From NCBI RefSeq assembly GCF_040869035.1, contig NZ_CP162100.1:372001-436000 (forward strand): 64,000 nt of DNA. Direction: 5' to 3'. This stretch comes from Vibrio sp. NTOU-M3 (GTDB lineage Bacteria > Pseudomonadota > Gammaproteobacteria > Enterobacterales > Vibrionaceae). Under the pieces are notes generated by a model. It was not told the DNA's origin. It saw only the letters and a list, made by a program, of their open reading frames with translations, and did no database searches. A program made the translations under genes and the position numbers. Positions 36,162-44,762 of this stretch are shown piece after piece; position 1 is the first letter of the stretch; each line of letters opens with the position of its first letter.

Positions 36162-38513
36162 TTAGTTATTTAAGAAGAATGGTCGGCCATAACCTAGTGA
36201 ATTACCTGCGCTACCAGTCCCTGCTGCGTCTGAGCCTGCACCAATATTGGTACCAAAACCGACAATGCCGAAGTTAACGCTGAAGTTGTTCTCATAAACA
36301 GGCGTTGCGTTATCTGAATGGATAAAGTCGCCATCCCAGCTTCTTAACTGATTACTGTAGGTAAAACCGATATACCAGCAATCAGAAGTGTAGTTGAGAC
36401 GAGCTAGCCATTCTAAGGCTTCGTTTGTGGTCAAATCGTGATAGTACTGCGCACTGGCATTCCAATGGCGAGAGATTTGATAGGCACCTAACAAGCCTGC
36501 TTGAGAGATGCCTTCGCGCGTGATTGAACTGGTATCAAAATTGACGGTTTCTTCAATATAGTCTTGCGTGACGTAACGATAGTTCCCTTGTAGATAGCCA
36601 CCATTAAATCGGTATTCCAAGGTACTGTTCGCCAGTTGCATCGCACTGGTGTCGATATCGTACTGAACCCCGCCGTGATAGAACAGATAGTCATCGTAGT
36701 TGAAGTCCATCTCCACTGCCCAAGCAGAATAGCTAGAGTTTTTACTCTCTCCCGGAGCATCTGACGGTGAGTTATCATCGCGGTTGAGGTAGAAAATCTG
36801 ACCAAAGGAGATATTCAAACGCTCTTTGTATTGATCATCAAAGAAACGGCTGGAAGCACCGTAGCTAAATTGGTTTGCAGAAGCGATACGGTCCACACCA
36901 CTGTATTTTCGGCTGCGGAAAAGACCGTAATAATCGGTTTGCAGTAACGTGGTATCGTAGAGGTAGATATCACTTTGATCTTGCTCTGGTACAAACAGAT
37001 ATTGAACTTGTGGCTCAAGGGTTTGAGTGTAGTTATCCAGTATGGTGGTATCACGTTCTAATACAATACCAGCATGGGAGCGAAACTCAGGGATCACTCG
37101 TGAAGTGGTCTCTTTGAGATTGTAGCCTTCAAATTGCGACGATGAAAGATCAAGCCCGTCCAGGTCTTGTTGGTAATAGGTACCTAGTAAGCGAGCTTCG
37201 GTAGTCCAAGTGCCCCAAGTGGTACCAATAGGAATGGTAATACCCGGTTCAACATGTACACGAGTGGCTGATGGCTTAGATGTGTCGTCAGTATCAAAAC
37301 GTGAAATATGGCTGATCATATCGAAATCAAGGTAGCGCATCAGCTCTGGTGCGTAGTAATTGAATTCGAGCTGCGGCAACAATCTATACGGCAGGTTACC
37401 TCTGTTTGTTAATACCTGAAAATCTCGCGTCAGTAATGACGCATCCCAAGACTGCGAGCGATAAGTCGCTCGGGCTTCTTGAACTAATTGACCGTCTTCC
37501 CTGTTACCAATACGAGAGTCAATATCGGTGAAATATTGAATGTCACTGACTTTGGAGTAATCAACTTCAAATTTCCATGCTTGCTGGAAAATACCATTGT
37601 GCTTGTATTGGAAGCCCCAACGATCCCCTCTTTCTGGGTATTTCTTATCGTCAGGTAAGTACTCGGCATCAAGAGTACCAGAGCCGAACGACGTTAGGTA
37701 ACGGAAGGTGCTATCGAGTTGCACGCCTCGTTTTTCCATATAACGGAACGTTGTTTCCAAGTCGTAGTTTGGCGCGAGGTTCCAGTACACCGGGATATCG
37801 AGTTCAAAGCCGTCTTTAGAGCCGTAAGACACGGTTGGATAAAGGAAACCCGTTTTACGTGTATCCCCCACAGGAACAACAAGGTAAGGCAGGTAGAATA
37901 CCGGTACATTCTGAATTTCAAAACGTGGGTTGTAGAAGGTGGCTTGTTCTTCGTCTTGATCAATGTCGATGCTAGAGGCGCGCATACGCCATGCATTATT
38001 GCCTTCAGGACAAGAAGTAATCGAGCCATCCTCAATTTCGTACACAGCTTTACCTGTCTTAGAAATGTAGACAGCTTCACCACGTCCCGGTTCACACAGG
38101 AACTTATAATCGGTATTCTCGAGTGTCACATTATCATTGTTGAGGTTATTTACTGCTTTATCAGAGATGGTCTTGACTTCACCATCACTAAATTGAACAT
38201 TGCCCTCAGCAACGACAATATTTTCCTTCTGGTGCAAGGTAACGTTGTCAGCGTGCATACGCTTTTTGCCTTGAACCACAACAACATTGCCACTGTAAGT
38301 AGCTTTATCGCCATTAATGGCTTCGAGAGAGTCTGCTTCAACGTTAATTGGCTGTTGATTTGGATTTTCGGGCTCAGGTTCGTTGATCAAACATTGATCT
38401 ATAGCGGGCAGTTCCTGCACACTATCATCGAATACAGCTTCGGCTTGAGTCTGAGGCACAAAAAAAGCGGCACTGATTGAAGCGGCTAACAAGGTGCGGG
38501 AGAAACGTGACAT
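36162..38513 (-). CDS. lptD: LPS assembly outer-membrane protein LptD
   Basis: A 783-residue protein with signal peptide (cleavage after about QTQA), a periplasmic beta-jellyroll (about 50-170, [20 protein letters not shown]) and a large C-terminal beta barrel. With LptE it inserts LPS in the outer leaflet. Cysteines occur only at about residues 41, 140, 168 and 712. E. coli has two N-terminal cysteines and a vicinal C-terminal pair, so the disulfide layout must differ here. The C-terminal tail is Gly-rich and ends FFLNN. First gene of the surA-pdxA-rsmA supercluster; divergent from djlA. Confidence 0.96.
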   Translation of the reverse strand: MSRFSRTLLAASISAAFFVPQTQAEAVFDDSVQELPAIDQCLINEPEPENPNQQPINVEADSLEAINGDKATYSGNVVVVQGKKRMHADNVTLHQKENIVVAEGNVQFSDGEVKTISDKAVNNLNNDNVTLENTDYKFLCEPGRGEAVYISKTGKAVYEIEDGSITSCPEGNNAWRMRASSIDIDQDEEQATFYNPRFEIQNVPVFYLPYLVVPVGDTRKTGFLYPTVSYGSKDGFELDIPVYWNLAPNYDLETTFRYMEKRGVQLDSTFRYLTSFGSGTLDAEYLPDDKKYPERGDRWGFQYKHNGIFQQAWKFEVDYSKVSDIQYFTDIDSRIGNREDGQLVQEARATYRSQSWDASLLTRDFQVLTNRGNLPYRLLPQLEFNYYAPELMRYLDFDMISHISRFDTDDTSKPSATRVHVEPGITIPIGTTWGTWTTEARLLGTYYQQDLDGLDLSSSQFEGYNLKETTSRVIPEFRSHAGIVLERDTTILDNYTQTLEPQVQYLFVPEQDQSDIYLYDTTLLQTDYYGLFRSRKYSGVDRIASANQFSYGASSRFFDDQYKERLNISFGQIFYLNRDDNSPSDAPGESKNSSYSAWAVEMDFNYDDYLFYHGGVQYDIDTSAMQLANSTLEYRFNGGYLQGNYRYVTQDYIEETVNFDTSSITREGISQAGLLGAYQISRHWNASAQYYHDLTTNEALEWLARLNYTSDCWYIGFTYSNQLRSWDGDFIHSDNATPVYENNFSVNFGIVGFGTNIGAGSDAAGTGSAGNSLGYGRPFFLNN

Positions 38514-38661
38514 CGAGTTTTACTATCCTGTTGAACTTGATACATTCGGTGAACGAGTGACCGAATGTTAAATAAAACGGTCTCTATCATAAAGGAAATT
38601 AAAGCTTCCGGCACTATCAGACCGCAGAACGATGAAAAAATTCAGAGATTGAGAACACATA

Positions 38662-39531
38662 ATGCATATTTTTGGCAAAATTCTTGGTGGCTTTTTTGGT
38701 TTCCTATTTGGTGGGCCGTTTGGTGCGGTATTTGGCTTATTTATCGGTCACCAGTTCGATAAAGCGCGTCGTTTAAGTCAAGCTGGCTTTCGGAGTAACC
38801 CGTTTGGTGGAGGGCCATCTCAGGCGGAGCGTCAAGAAGAGTTCTTTAAAGCGGCATTTGCGGTGATGGGGCATGTTGCCAAAGCAAAGGGGCAGGTCAC
38901 CAAAGAAGAGATCCAACTGGCATCGACCATGATGGATCGCATGAACCTTCAAGGAGAGCAACGTCGTGCTGCCCAAAATGCTTTTCGTGAAGGGAAATCT
39001 TCAGACTTTCCTTTGGATACGGTGCTTGAGCGCGTGCGTATTTCATCGGGTGGTCGTTTTGACTTAATGCAGTTCTTTTTAGAGTTACAGATTTCGGCTG
39101 CGTTTGCTGATGGTGATGTTCATCCAAGTGAGCGCAATCTCTTGCATCGCATCGCACGTGGACTTGGTTTTTCATCCCAGCAACTAGAGCAGCGTTTACG
39201 TATGCAAGAAGCGGCGTTTCGTTTTCAACATGGCGGCGGTGGTTTTGGTGGTCAACATGCTGGCGGCTCGCATTCTGGTGGTCATTCGTCGGGTTGGCAA
39301 CAAGCGTCTCAAGCCAGCCAGCTGTCTGATGCCTATAAAGTGTTAGGTATAGAAGAGAGTGCAGATGCGAAAGATGTGAAACGGGCTTATCGCAAACTGA
39401 TGAACGAGCATCATCCAGACAAGCTGATGGCGAAGGGGCTACCGCCAGAAATGATGAATGTGGCTAAGGAAAAATCTCAGGAAATTCAAAGTGCTTACGA
39501 CTTGATTAAGAAAGTGAAAGGTTTTAAGTAA
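38662..39531 (+). CDS. djlA: Co-chaperone DjlA
   Basis: A 289-residue protein. A Gly/Phe-rich N-terminal membrane helix (ILGGFFGFLFGGPFGAVFG) is followed by a TerB-like domain (about 55-180), a Gly/His/Ser-rich linker (about 190-215) and a C-terminal J domain (LGIEESADAKDVKRAYRKL, HPD motif). It stimulates DnaK at the inner membrane. The ATG at 38662 is preceded by a weak site. Divergent from lptD, as in E. coli. Confidence 0.95.
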   Translation: MHIFGKILGGFFGFLFGGPFGAVFGLFIGHQFDKARRLSQAGFRSNPFGGGPSQAERQEEFFKAAFAVMGHVAKAKGQVTKEEIQLASTMMDRMNLQGEQRRAAQNAFREGKSSDFPLDTVLERVRISSGGRFDLMQFFLELQISAAFADGDVHPSERNLLHRIARGLGFSSQQLEQRLRMQEAAFRFQHGGGGFGGQHAGGSHSGGHSSGWQQASQASQLSDAYKVLGIEESADAKDVKRAYRKLMNEHHPDKLMAKGLPPEMMNVAKEKSQEIQSAYDLIKKVKGFK

Positions 39532-39543
39532 TTGATTCGGTAT

Positions 39544-39574
39544 AAAAAAGGCGAGCCACATGCTCGCCTTTTTT
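39544..39574. terminator. Bidirectional terminator between djlA and ridA
   Basis: Six A, GGCGAGC (39550-39556), loop CACAT, GCTCGCC (39562-39568), six T. Confidence 0.95.
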
Positions 39575-39587
39575 GAATCTATTGCCA

Positions 39588-39977
39588 TTATTTACGCACA
39601 GCAATCGCTTCAATTTCGATACCGACATCTTTCGGTAGACGAGCAACTTCAACGCATGAGCGAGCAGGGTAGTTTGCCACATTATGCTCATCAAAGAACT
39701 TTCCATACACTTCGTTAATGGTGCCGAAGTCGTTGAGATCTTTAACGAAAACCGTCATTTTCACGATGTCAGTAACACTTAGGCCAGATGCTTCTACCAC
39801 TGCTTTTACGTTTTCTAAAGATTGGCGTGCTTGCTCTGCGATGTCTGCAGATACTTCACCAGTAGCAGGGTTTACTGGGATTTGGCCCGAAGTCAGTACC
39901 ATGTTGCCAAGATCCACACCTTGTACGTATGGGCCAATTGCTGCTGGAGCAGATTCTGTGTGAAGTACTTTAGTCAT
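39588..39977 (-). CDS. ridA: Enamine/imine deaminase RidA
   Basis: A 129-residue YjgF/RidA protein with AIGPYVQGVDLGNMVLTSGQ, the catalytic Arg in ARSCVEVARLPKDVGIEIEA, and typical length. It hydrolyses reactive 2-aminoacrylate-type enamines made by PLP enzymes. It follows pyrI by about 150 bases and a terminator, so it has its own promoter. Association with pyrBI is conserved in gammaproteobacteria. Confidence 0.96.
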   Translation of the reverse strand: MTKVLHTESAPAAIGPYVQGVDLGNMVLTSGQIPVNPATGEVSADIAEQARQSLENVKAVVEASGLSVTDIVKMTVFVKDLNDFGTINEVYGKFFDEHNVANYPARSCVEVARLPKDVGIEIEAIAVRK

Positions 39978-40077
39978 TGTTATATTCCATCTTGTTAGCG
40001 TAACCAGTGAAATGACTGATTCGCGGATTAGGTTAGGAGAGCCAGTGTGCCTTCAATTTTTTATAAGGTAAAGGGCA

Positions 40078-40103
40078 AAATACCTCGCCATAGCGAGGTA
40101 TTT
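40078..40103 (-). terminator. pyrBI terminator
   Basis: AAATACCTCGC (40078-40088), loop CATA, GCGAGGTATTT (40093-40103). It lies 25 bases after the pyrI stop, with a short T run on the minus strand. Confidence 0.88.
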
Positions 40104-40128
40104 CAGGCTTTTGACAAAGCATTTTTAT

Positions 40129-40590
40129 TTAACGTTCAGTGACGATTTCACGAGAGAATACCTTCTCGCAGTATTTACACTTAAGGGTAATGTTGTCTTT
40201 TTTCTCAAACACTTTAAAGCTGCTTTCTACGGGTTCATCGTGGGTAATACAGTTGCTGTTTGGGCATTCGAACACGTTATTAATTTGTTCTGGCAGTTCA
40301 AGAGCCAGTTTCTTCACCACTTCATAGTTTTCGATTTGATTGACGGTCGCATGCGGAGCATACAGCGCCAGTTTGCTCGCTTGCTCCTCACTAATAAAGA
40401 TGTTCTCTATTTTTAATAGATCTTTATGGCCAAGTGCAGATGACGGTAGGTTTAACCCCACCGTGACACGTTGCTCGGATTTATGCATCGAAAACAGCTT
40501 GAGTACTTTAATCCCAATTTGCGCTGGAATGTGGTCAATGACGGTGCCGTTCTTAATTGCCTCAACTTGCAATTGCGTTTCTTTAGTCAT
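40129..40590 (-). CDS. pyrI: Aspartate carbamoyltransferase regulatory chain
   Basis: A 153-residue subunit with an N-terminal nucleotide-binding domain ([38 protein letters not shown]) and a C-terminal zinc domain with four Cys (CPNSNC and CKYC). It binds ATP/CTP and transmits allosteric control to PyrB in the 2C3:3R2 complex. 14 bases after pyrB. Confidence 0.97.
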   Translation of the reverse strand: MTKETQLQVEAIKNGTVIDHIPAQIGIKVLKLFSMHKSEQRVTVGLNLPSSALGHKDLLKIENIFISEEQASKLALYAPHATVNQIENYEVVKKLALELPEQINNVFECPNSNCITHDEPVESSFKVFEKKDNITLKCKYCEKVFSREIVTER

Positions 40591-40604
40591 GTTCCTTCTC
40601 CCAA

Positions 40605-41534
40605 TTACAAAGATTCATTCAGTACAAGAGCCAATAAGGCTTCACGCGCATACACGCCGTTTTCGGCTTGCTCGAAGTAGTAAGCGTGTGGTGTTTTATC
40701 AACATCTACTGTGATTTCATCAACTCGTGGCAGTGGATGTAGCACTTTCAGGTTTTCACGAGCGCCTTTTAAGAGTGCCGCCGTTAAGATATATGCCGAT
40801 TTAATGTGAGCGTATTCAGACTCATCAAAGCGCTCTTTTTGCACGCGTGTCATATAAAGGACATCCAGTTCCGGAATGACACTTTCCATGTCTGTGTGCA
40901 GGCTGTATTCAATGCCTGACTCATCCAGCTCTTCACAGATATAATCTGGCATCGCAAGGGCTTCTGGGGCGATGAAGAAGAAACGTACATTGTTGAATTT
41001 CGCCAGCGCTTGAGTCAGCGAGTGGACCGTGCGGCCATATTTTAAGTCACCGACAAACGCCACGTTCAGGTTATCAAGACGACCTTGAGTTTCGGCGATA
41101 GAGAATAGGTCAAGCAGCGTTTGAGTTGGATGTTGATTCGCACCATCACCTGCGTTAATCACTGGGACGCCATTTGAAAATTCAGAGGCTAGGCGAGCTG
41201 CCCCTTCTTGCGGGTGACGCATGACAAAAGCGTCAACATAAGAAGAGATGACTTGGACTGAATCCGCTAGCGTTTCTCCTTTTTTAGCCAACGACGTATT
41301 ACCGCCATTATCAAACCCAATCACGTCACCACCAATGCGCTGAATGGCGGTTTCGAAGGAAAGACGGGTACGCGTTGAAGGCTCAAAAAAGCAGCTCGCG
41401 ACGACTTTGTTCTTTATCAGCTCAGGTTTGGGCTCTGCTTTGAGCTGACCAGCGGTTTCCACTATCAATTCAAGTTCTTGGCGTGAAAGCTCTGGTATTG
41501 AGATAATGTGCTTGCGGTAAAGCGAGTTCGTCAT
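40605..41534 (-). CDS. pyrB: Aspartate carbamoyltransferase catalytic chain
   Basis: A 309-residue ATCase committing carbamoyl phosphate to pyrimidines. Carbamoyl-phosphate loop [11 protein letters not shown], the [10 protein letters not shown] motif and HPLPRVDEI are present. I start at 41534 ([10 protein letters not shown]), with GGGAAG upstream; the frame could begin 7 codons earlier inside the leader region. Preceded by an attenuator and leader peptide (41554-41675). Confidence 0.97.
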   Translation of the reverse strand: MTNSLYRKHIISIPELSRQELELIVETAGQLKAEPKPELIKNKVVASCFFEPSTRTRLSFETAIQRIGGDVIGFDNGGNTSLAKKGETLADSVQVISSYVDAFVMRHPQEGAARLASEFSNGVPVINAGDGANQHPTQTLLDLFSIAETQGRLDNLNVAFVGDLKYGRTVHSLTQALAKFNNVRFFFIAPEALAMPDYICEELDESGIEYSLHTDMESVIPELDVLYMTRVQKERFDESEYAHIKSAYILTAALLKGARENLKVLHPLPRVDEITVDVDKTPHAYYFEQAENGVYAREALLALVLNESL

Positions 41535-41553
41535 AATCATCTTCCCTTTAGGC

Positions 41554-41584
41554 AATAAAAAAGCCCCCCAAAATGGGAGGCTTT
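41554..41584 (-). promoter_or_regulatory. pyrBI transcription attenuator
   Basis: On the minus strand AAAGCCTCCC (41584-41575), loop ATTTT, GGGGGGCTTT (41569-41560) and a T tract form an intrinsic terminator 20 bases before the pyrB ATG. One G-U pair sits in the stem. The leader-peptide stop codon abuts the stem base, as needed for ribosome-coupled attenuation. Confidence 0.85.
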
Positions 41585-41675
41585 ATAAATCAATAGAAAT
41601 AGCGAAATGGCTTGCAGATAAACGACTGCGTTTATCAATGGTAAAGCGCATTGTAGAACACGAATGACGTGGCAT
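41583..41675 (-). CDS. pyrL: pyrBI operon leader peptide PyrL
   Basis: A 30-codon frame beginning MPRHSCSTMRFT and ending in HFAISIDL. GGAG stands 9 bases before the ATG. The stop TAA at 41583-41585 overlaps the first base pairs of the attenuator stem. The sequence is not similar to E. coli PyrL, but location and function match: the U-rich mRNA stretch (TTTCGCTATTTCTATTGATTT) before the stem would make polymerase pause when UTP is low, letting the ribosome catch up and block termination. Expression is inferred, and it was too short for the usual ORF cut-off. Confidence 0.75.
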   Translation of the reverse strand: MPRHSCSTMRFTIDKRSRLSASHFAISIDL

Positions 41676-41697
41676 GTTTCACTATCTCCAGACAAAT

Positions 41698-41733
41698 TGC
41701 CGAGCATTATACGCCGAAGATTTGTGAGCGCAA
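41698..41733 (-). promoter_or_regulatory. pyrBI promoter with UTP-sensitive start-site sequence
   Basis: On the minus strand, TTGCGC (41733-41728), 16 bases, TATAAT (41711-41706), 7 bases and AATTTG from 41698. E. coli pyrBI has TATAAT, 7 bases and AATTTG, where reiterative U addition at high UTP aborts transcripts. The same arrangement suggests the same control. Confidence 0.75.
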
Positions 41734-41771
41734 GCGATTACATCAAGGAATTATGCGCTACTTCAGGGGGC

Positions 41772-42776
41772 TTAACTGCCAAGTGTTGCCACCATCACCG
41801 CTTTAATTGTATGCATTCGATTTTCTGCTTCATCAAAGACGATAGAGTGGTGCGATTCAAAAACCTCTTCCGTCACTTCAAGCCCATTCATGCCGTATTT
41901 TTCAGCCACTTCTTTACCAATGGTGGTTTCATCATTGTGAAAAGCTGGCAGGCAGTGCATAAATTTCACATTTGGATTGCCAGTTTTGGCAATAACCTCC
42001 ATGTTGACCTGATAAGGCGTCATCATAGCCACACGTTGATCCCAAGCATCTGGCGCTTCACCCATAGACACCCACACATCGGTGTAAAGGAAATCACAGT
42101 CTTTTACCCCTTCCTCGACGTTTTCAGTAAGAGTGATTTTTGCACCAGTCTGTTTGGCAATGGACTGACATGTTGTGACCAACTCTTCTTCCGGCCAGTA
42201 GGCCTTAGGCGCGACAAGGCGAATGTCCATACCCATTTTAGCAGCCCCAACTAGAAGAGAGTTTCCCATGTTATTGCGGGCATCTCCGAGGTAAGCAAAC
42301 TTAATTTCATGCAATTGCTTACCGCGGCCATGTTCTAACATGGTCAGAAAGTCAGCGAGAATTTGAGTTGGATGGAATTCGTTGGTGAGACCATTCCAAA
42401 CAGGGACGCCAGCATGAGTTCCTAATTCTTCAACAATAGCTTGACCAAAGCCTCGGTACTCAATGCCGTCGTACATTCTTCCGAGTACACGTGCGGTGTC
42501 CTTCATCGATTCTTTATGGCCGATTTGTGAGCCAGAAGGGCCGATGTAGGAAACCTGAGCACCCTGATCAAAAGCGGCAACTTCAAAAGCGCATCGGGTA
42601 CGGGTAGACGCTTTTTCAAAGATTAGGGCAATGTTTTTGCCCACCAGTTTTTTCTGCTCAGTACCTGCGTATTTTGCTTTCTTAAGATCAGCAGAAAGGT
42701 CGAGGAGAAATTGGATCTCTTTTGGTGAGAAATCGAGCAGCTTAAGAAAGTTGCGGTTACGTAAATTAAAAGCCAT
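41772..42776 (-). CDS. argF: Ornithine carbamoyltransferase
   Basis: A 334-residue OTCase of arginine biosynthesis. Motifs are [15 protein letters not shown], the [12 protein letters not shown] block, WVSMGE and the catalytic-loop Cys in [11 protein letters not shown] start at 42776 ([10 protein letters not shown]), preceded by TTGGAG; the longer frame has 13 extra residues. ArgR-like boxes lie just upstream. No terminator is visible before the pyrBI promoter. Confidence 0.96.
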   Translation of the reverse strand: MAFNLRNRNFLKLLDFSPKEIQFLLDLSADLKKAKYAGTEQKKLVGKNIALIFEKASTRTRCAFEVAAFDQGAQVSYIGPSGSQIGHKESMKDTARVLGRMYDGIEYRGFGQAIVEELGTHAGVPVWNGLTNEFHPTQILADFLTMLEHGRGKQLHEIKFAYLGDARNNMGNSLLVGAAKMGMDIRLVAPKAYWPEEELVTTCQSIAKQTGAKITLTENVEEGVKDCDFLYTDVWVSMGEAPDAWDQRVAMMTPYQVNMEVIAKTGNPNVKFMHCLPAFHNDETTIGKEVAEKYGMNGLEVTEEVFESHHSIVFDEAENRMHTIKAVMVATLGS

Positions 42777-42819
42777 TGCGTGCTCCAATCCTTGAGTTCG
42801 TTTGGTCAATGACATTAGT

Positions 42820-42858
42820 AAAACATAAAAATGAAGTTTGTGTGAATAATTATTTTAA
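42820..42858. promoter_or_regulatory. Tandem ArgR boxes upstream of argF
   Basis: Box A (42841-42858, TGTGAATAATTATTTTAA) keeps the TGAAT-N4-ATT core. Box B (42820-42837, AAAACATAAAAATGAAGT) is a weaker match three bases away, the standard ArgR spacing. They sit 44-82 bases upstream of the argF ATG. Confidence 0.65.
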
Positions 42859-42862
42859 AAAT

Positions 42863-42891
42863 AAGGCGAGATGTGAATTTTATCTCGCCTT
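42863..42891 (-). terminator. Terminator of the phoH-like gene
   Basis: AAGGCGAGAT (42863-42872), 9-base loop, ATCTCGCCTT (42882-42891); on the minus strand it is followed by ATTTTTAAAA. Directly abuts the argF operator. Confidence 0.85.
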
Positions 42892-42897
42892 TTGTGA

Positions 42898-44274
42898 CTA
42901 TAAATTCTCTTCGGCAAATTCAGCTAAGCGACTTCGAACGACGCCGTTGAGGTGAATATTGGCACTCCCTTCGAAGTTTTTGAACCGCTCAACCATGTAG
43001 GTGAGTCCTGATGTAACGGGGGTGAGGTAGTGAGAGTCAATTTGGGCGAGGTTACCAGAACAGACGATCTTCGTGCCTTCACCGCAGCGAGTAATGATGG
43101 TTTTGATTTGTGATGCGGTGAGGTTCTGACATTCATCCAATAACACGAAGGCATTTTGGATAGAACGGCCACGCATGAAATTGATTGACTTAAACTGAAT
43201 ATTTGCTTTGTCACAGATGTACTTGAGCGAACCTTCAGTGCAGTGATCGTTTTTGTGAAGCGCTTCTAATGTATCGGTGACAGCTGCCAGCCAAGGCAGC
43301 ATTTTCTCTTCTTCTGTTCCGGGTAAGAAACCGATGGATTCACCGATGTCAGGGGTATTTCGGGTCACAATGATCTTATCGAACATGTTTTTCTCGATGG
43401 TTTGCTCCAACGCAGAAGCCAGCGCGAGCAGTGTTTTACCGCTCCCTGCAGCACCAGTTAGGATCACCAAGTCAATTTCAGGATCGAGCAATGCGTCCAT
43501 TGCCATACCTTGATAGATGTTTTTTGGGGTAATATCCCACGCCCGGCGGTTCATCATTCGTTCACGGCTGAGATCTTTTAAGGTGATGCAGTCTTCGCTA
43601 ATGGCTTCGACCCGACCAACGAAGTCACTCTCTTCGTCAATGACGTATTGGTTGATGTATGTGGGTTCAAAAGGTTCTCGTGAGAGGGTGTGGAAGGTAT
43701 CACCACCTAAATTGCGACTATCTACTTCGGAGACACTGTTCCAGAAGTTCCCTTCACATTGTTGAAAACCTTTGGTGAGGTATTGCACATCATCAATCAA
43801 CTGGTCGGTACGATAGTCTTCCACAAAACGAACCCCCGCCCCTTTTGCACGTAGCCGCATATTGATGTCTTTGGTGACCAGTACCACTTCTCGTGGTGCC
43901 CGCTTGTTTTGCAAATAAAGTACGGCGTTGAGAATGCGGTTGTCACCGGCTTTATCGGCAAAAGCTTTGACTGTTTCCTGCAGTTCAAAGTCTGCCAAGA
44001 TTGCAATGTGACCTGCGGATTCTTTCTCACGTGAGATAGGGATCCCTTCTGAAATTTCATCCGGCGTTGCTTCTTTAAATAAGGCTTCTAGGGCGCGAAT
44101 AGCGACGCGGGCGTCTCTAGCGACATCGCGTTTGCTATCTTTAATTCGGTCGAGTTCTTCTAAAACCGTCATGGGGATGACGACGTCGTGTTCCTGAAAA
44201 GAGTAGATGGCGAGAGGTTCGTGCAGCAGGATATTGGTATCCAGTACGAACAATTTCCGGTCAGTATCACCCAT
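42898..44274 (-). CDS. PIN domain-PhoH family ATPase
   Basis: A 458-residue fusion. The N-terminal PIN nuclease domain (about 1-130, LFVLDTNILLHEPLA with acidic residues LEELD and DNRILNAVLYL) is followed by a linker and a C-terminal PhoH RecA-like ATPase (about 245-458; Walker A TGAAGSGKTLLA, Walker B AFVLLDECQN). Such PIN-PhoH proteins are RNA-unwinding ribonucleases in other bacteria; the substrate here is unknown. I start at 44274 (MGDTDRKLFV), with AAGGAG 7 bases upstream; 22 residues further upstream in frame lack support. Confidence 0.93.
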   Translation of the reverse strand: MGDTDRKLFVLDTNILLHEPLAIYSFQEHDVVIPMTVLEELDRIKDSKRDVARDARVAIRALEALFKEATPDEISEGIPISREKESAGHIAILADFELQETVKAFADKAGDNRILNAVLYLQNKRAPREVVLVTKDINMRLRAKGAGVRFVEDYRTDQLIDDVQYLTKGFQQCEGNFWNSVSEVDSRNLGGDTFHTLSREPFEPTYINQYVIDEESDFVGRVEAISEDCITLKDLSRERMMNRRAWDITPKNIYQGMAMDALLDPEIDLVILTGAAGSGKTLLALASALEQTIEKNMFDKIIVTRNTPDIGESIGFLPGTEEEKMLPWLAAVTDTLEALHKNDHCTEGSLKYICDKANIQFKSINFMRGRSIQNAFVLLDECQNLTASQIKTIITRCGEGTKIVCSGNLAQIDSHYLTPVTSGLTYMVERFKNFEGSANIHLNGVVRSRLAEFAEENL

Positions 44275-44357
44275 AAGCATCTCCTTGCCGTTTCGCGGCG
44301 TGCATTCTCTGTGCAAGACGTAAGAGCGAGTCTTTCGCAAAGCCAGAGAGGTCTGCG

Positions 44358-44543
44358 CTAGATTGCAGGTGTAGCCGACGCTATCGGTTGGAGATCGACT
44401 GGTTGTACTACCTCTGCAAACCCGTGTTGATCTTCTCGGTAAGCATGCATCCTTTGTGCCATGGTCATTTTATTGACCTTTTCTGTTGCACGCTTATTAC
44501 GATTATAAGTCATTCTCACAACACGCCTGCTTAGAAGTGCCAT
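44358..44543 (-). CDS. Possible small basic protein upstream of the phoH-like gene
   Basis: A 61-codon frame (MALLSRRVVRMTYNRNKRAT at the start) that turns from basic (first half) to hydrophilic/Pro-rich at the end (QPVDLQPIASATPAI). ATG 44543 has only AAGA upstream; alternative starts are 44567 and 44513. It resembles no family I recognise. Favouring a real gene: protein-like residue composition, location 83 bases before the co-oriented PIN-PhoH gene. Against: weak RBS and short length. Confidence 0.35.
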   Translation of the reverse strand: MALLSRRVVRMTYNRNKRATEKVNKMTMAQRMHAYREDQHGFAEVVQPVDLQPIASATPAI

Positions 44544-44610
44544 GTTTTTCTTACAATTTGATGTCACCTGAAAGGTGCAGAAAAAATTGTCGTTTTTTGC
44601 GGGCTTTGTA

Positions 44611-44626
44611 CGTGACCTGTGTCACG
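44611..44626. promoter_or_regulatory. CRP-like palindrome upstream of rapA
   Basis: CGTGACCTGTGTCACG contains GTGA-N6-TCAC with matching flanks, 8 of 10 CRP core positions. It lies 137 bases upstream of rapA and 337 upstream of the phoH-like gene. It could be a CRP site or a hairpin. Confidence 0.4.
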
Positions 44627-44762
44627 GCTTCAAGTAATATTAGCGACCTTTTTCTGAGCCATAACCAGTCATCAATTTCTTTATGCTGGTTGTCTTTTAT
44701 GTGGCCAGAGAGCGACTAAGATAAGAACTATTCCCCTAACCAACAAATGAGGTAGTCGATTC

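Larger units (their letters stand above)
44275..44762. other. 488-base intergenic region between phoH-like gene and rapA
   Basis: Divergent control region. It contains a possible small minus-strand gene (44358-44543), a GTGA-N6-TCAC palindrome (44611-44626) and, further right, AACCAG/CTGGTT repeats (about 44662-44690). A -10-like TAAGAT occurs near 44718. GAGGTAG near 44751 serves as the rapA RBS. Confidence 0.6.

Noticed and set aside
37719..38480. 253-codon plus-strand frame opposite lptD
   Set aside because: Antisense shadow of a well-conserved gene; no RBS and no protein family features.
41535..41555. Longer pyrB start (7 extra codons)
   Set aside because: It begins within the attenuator tail; GGGAAG is well placed for ATG 41534.
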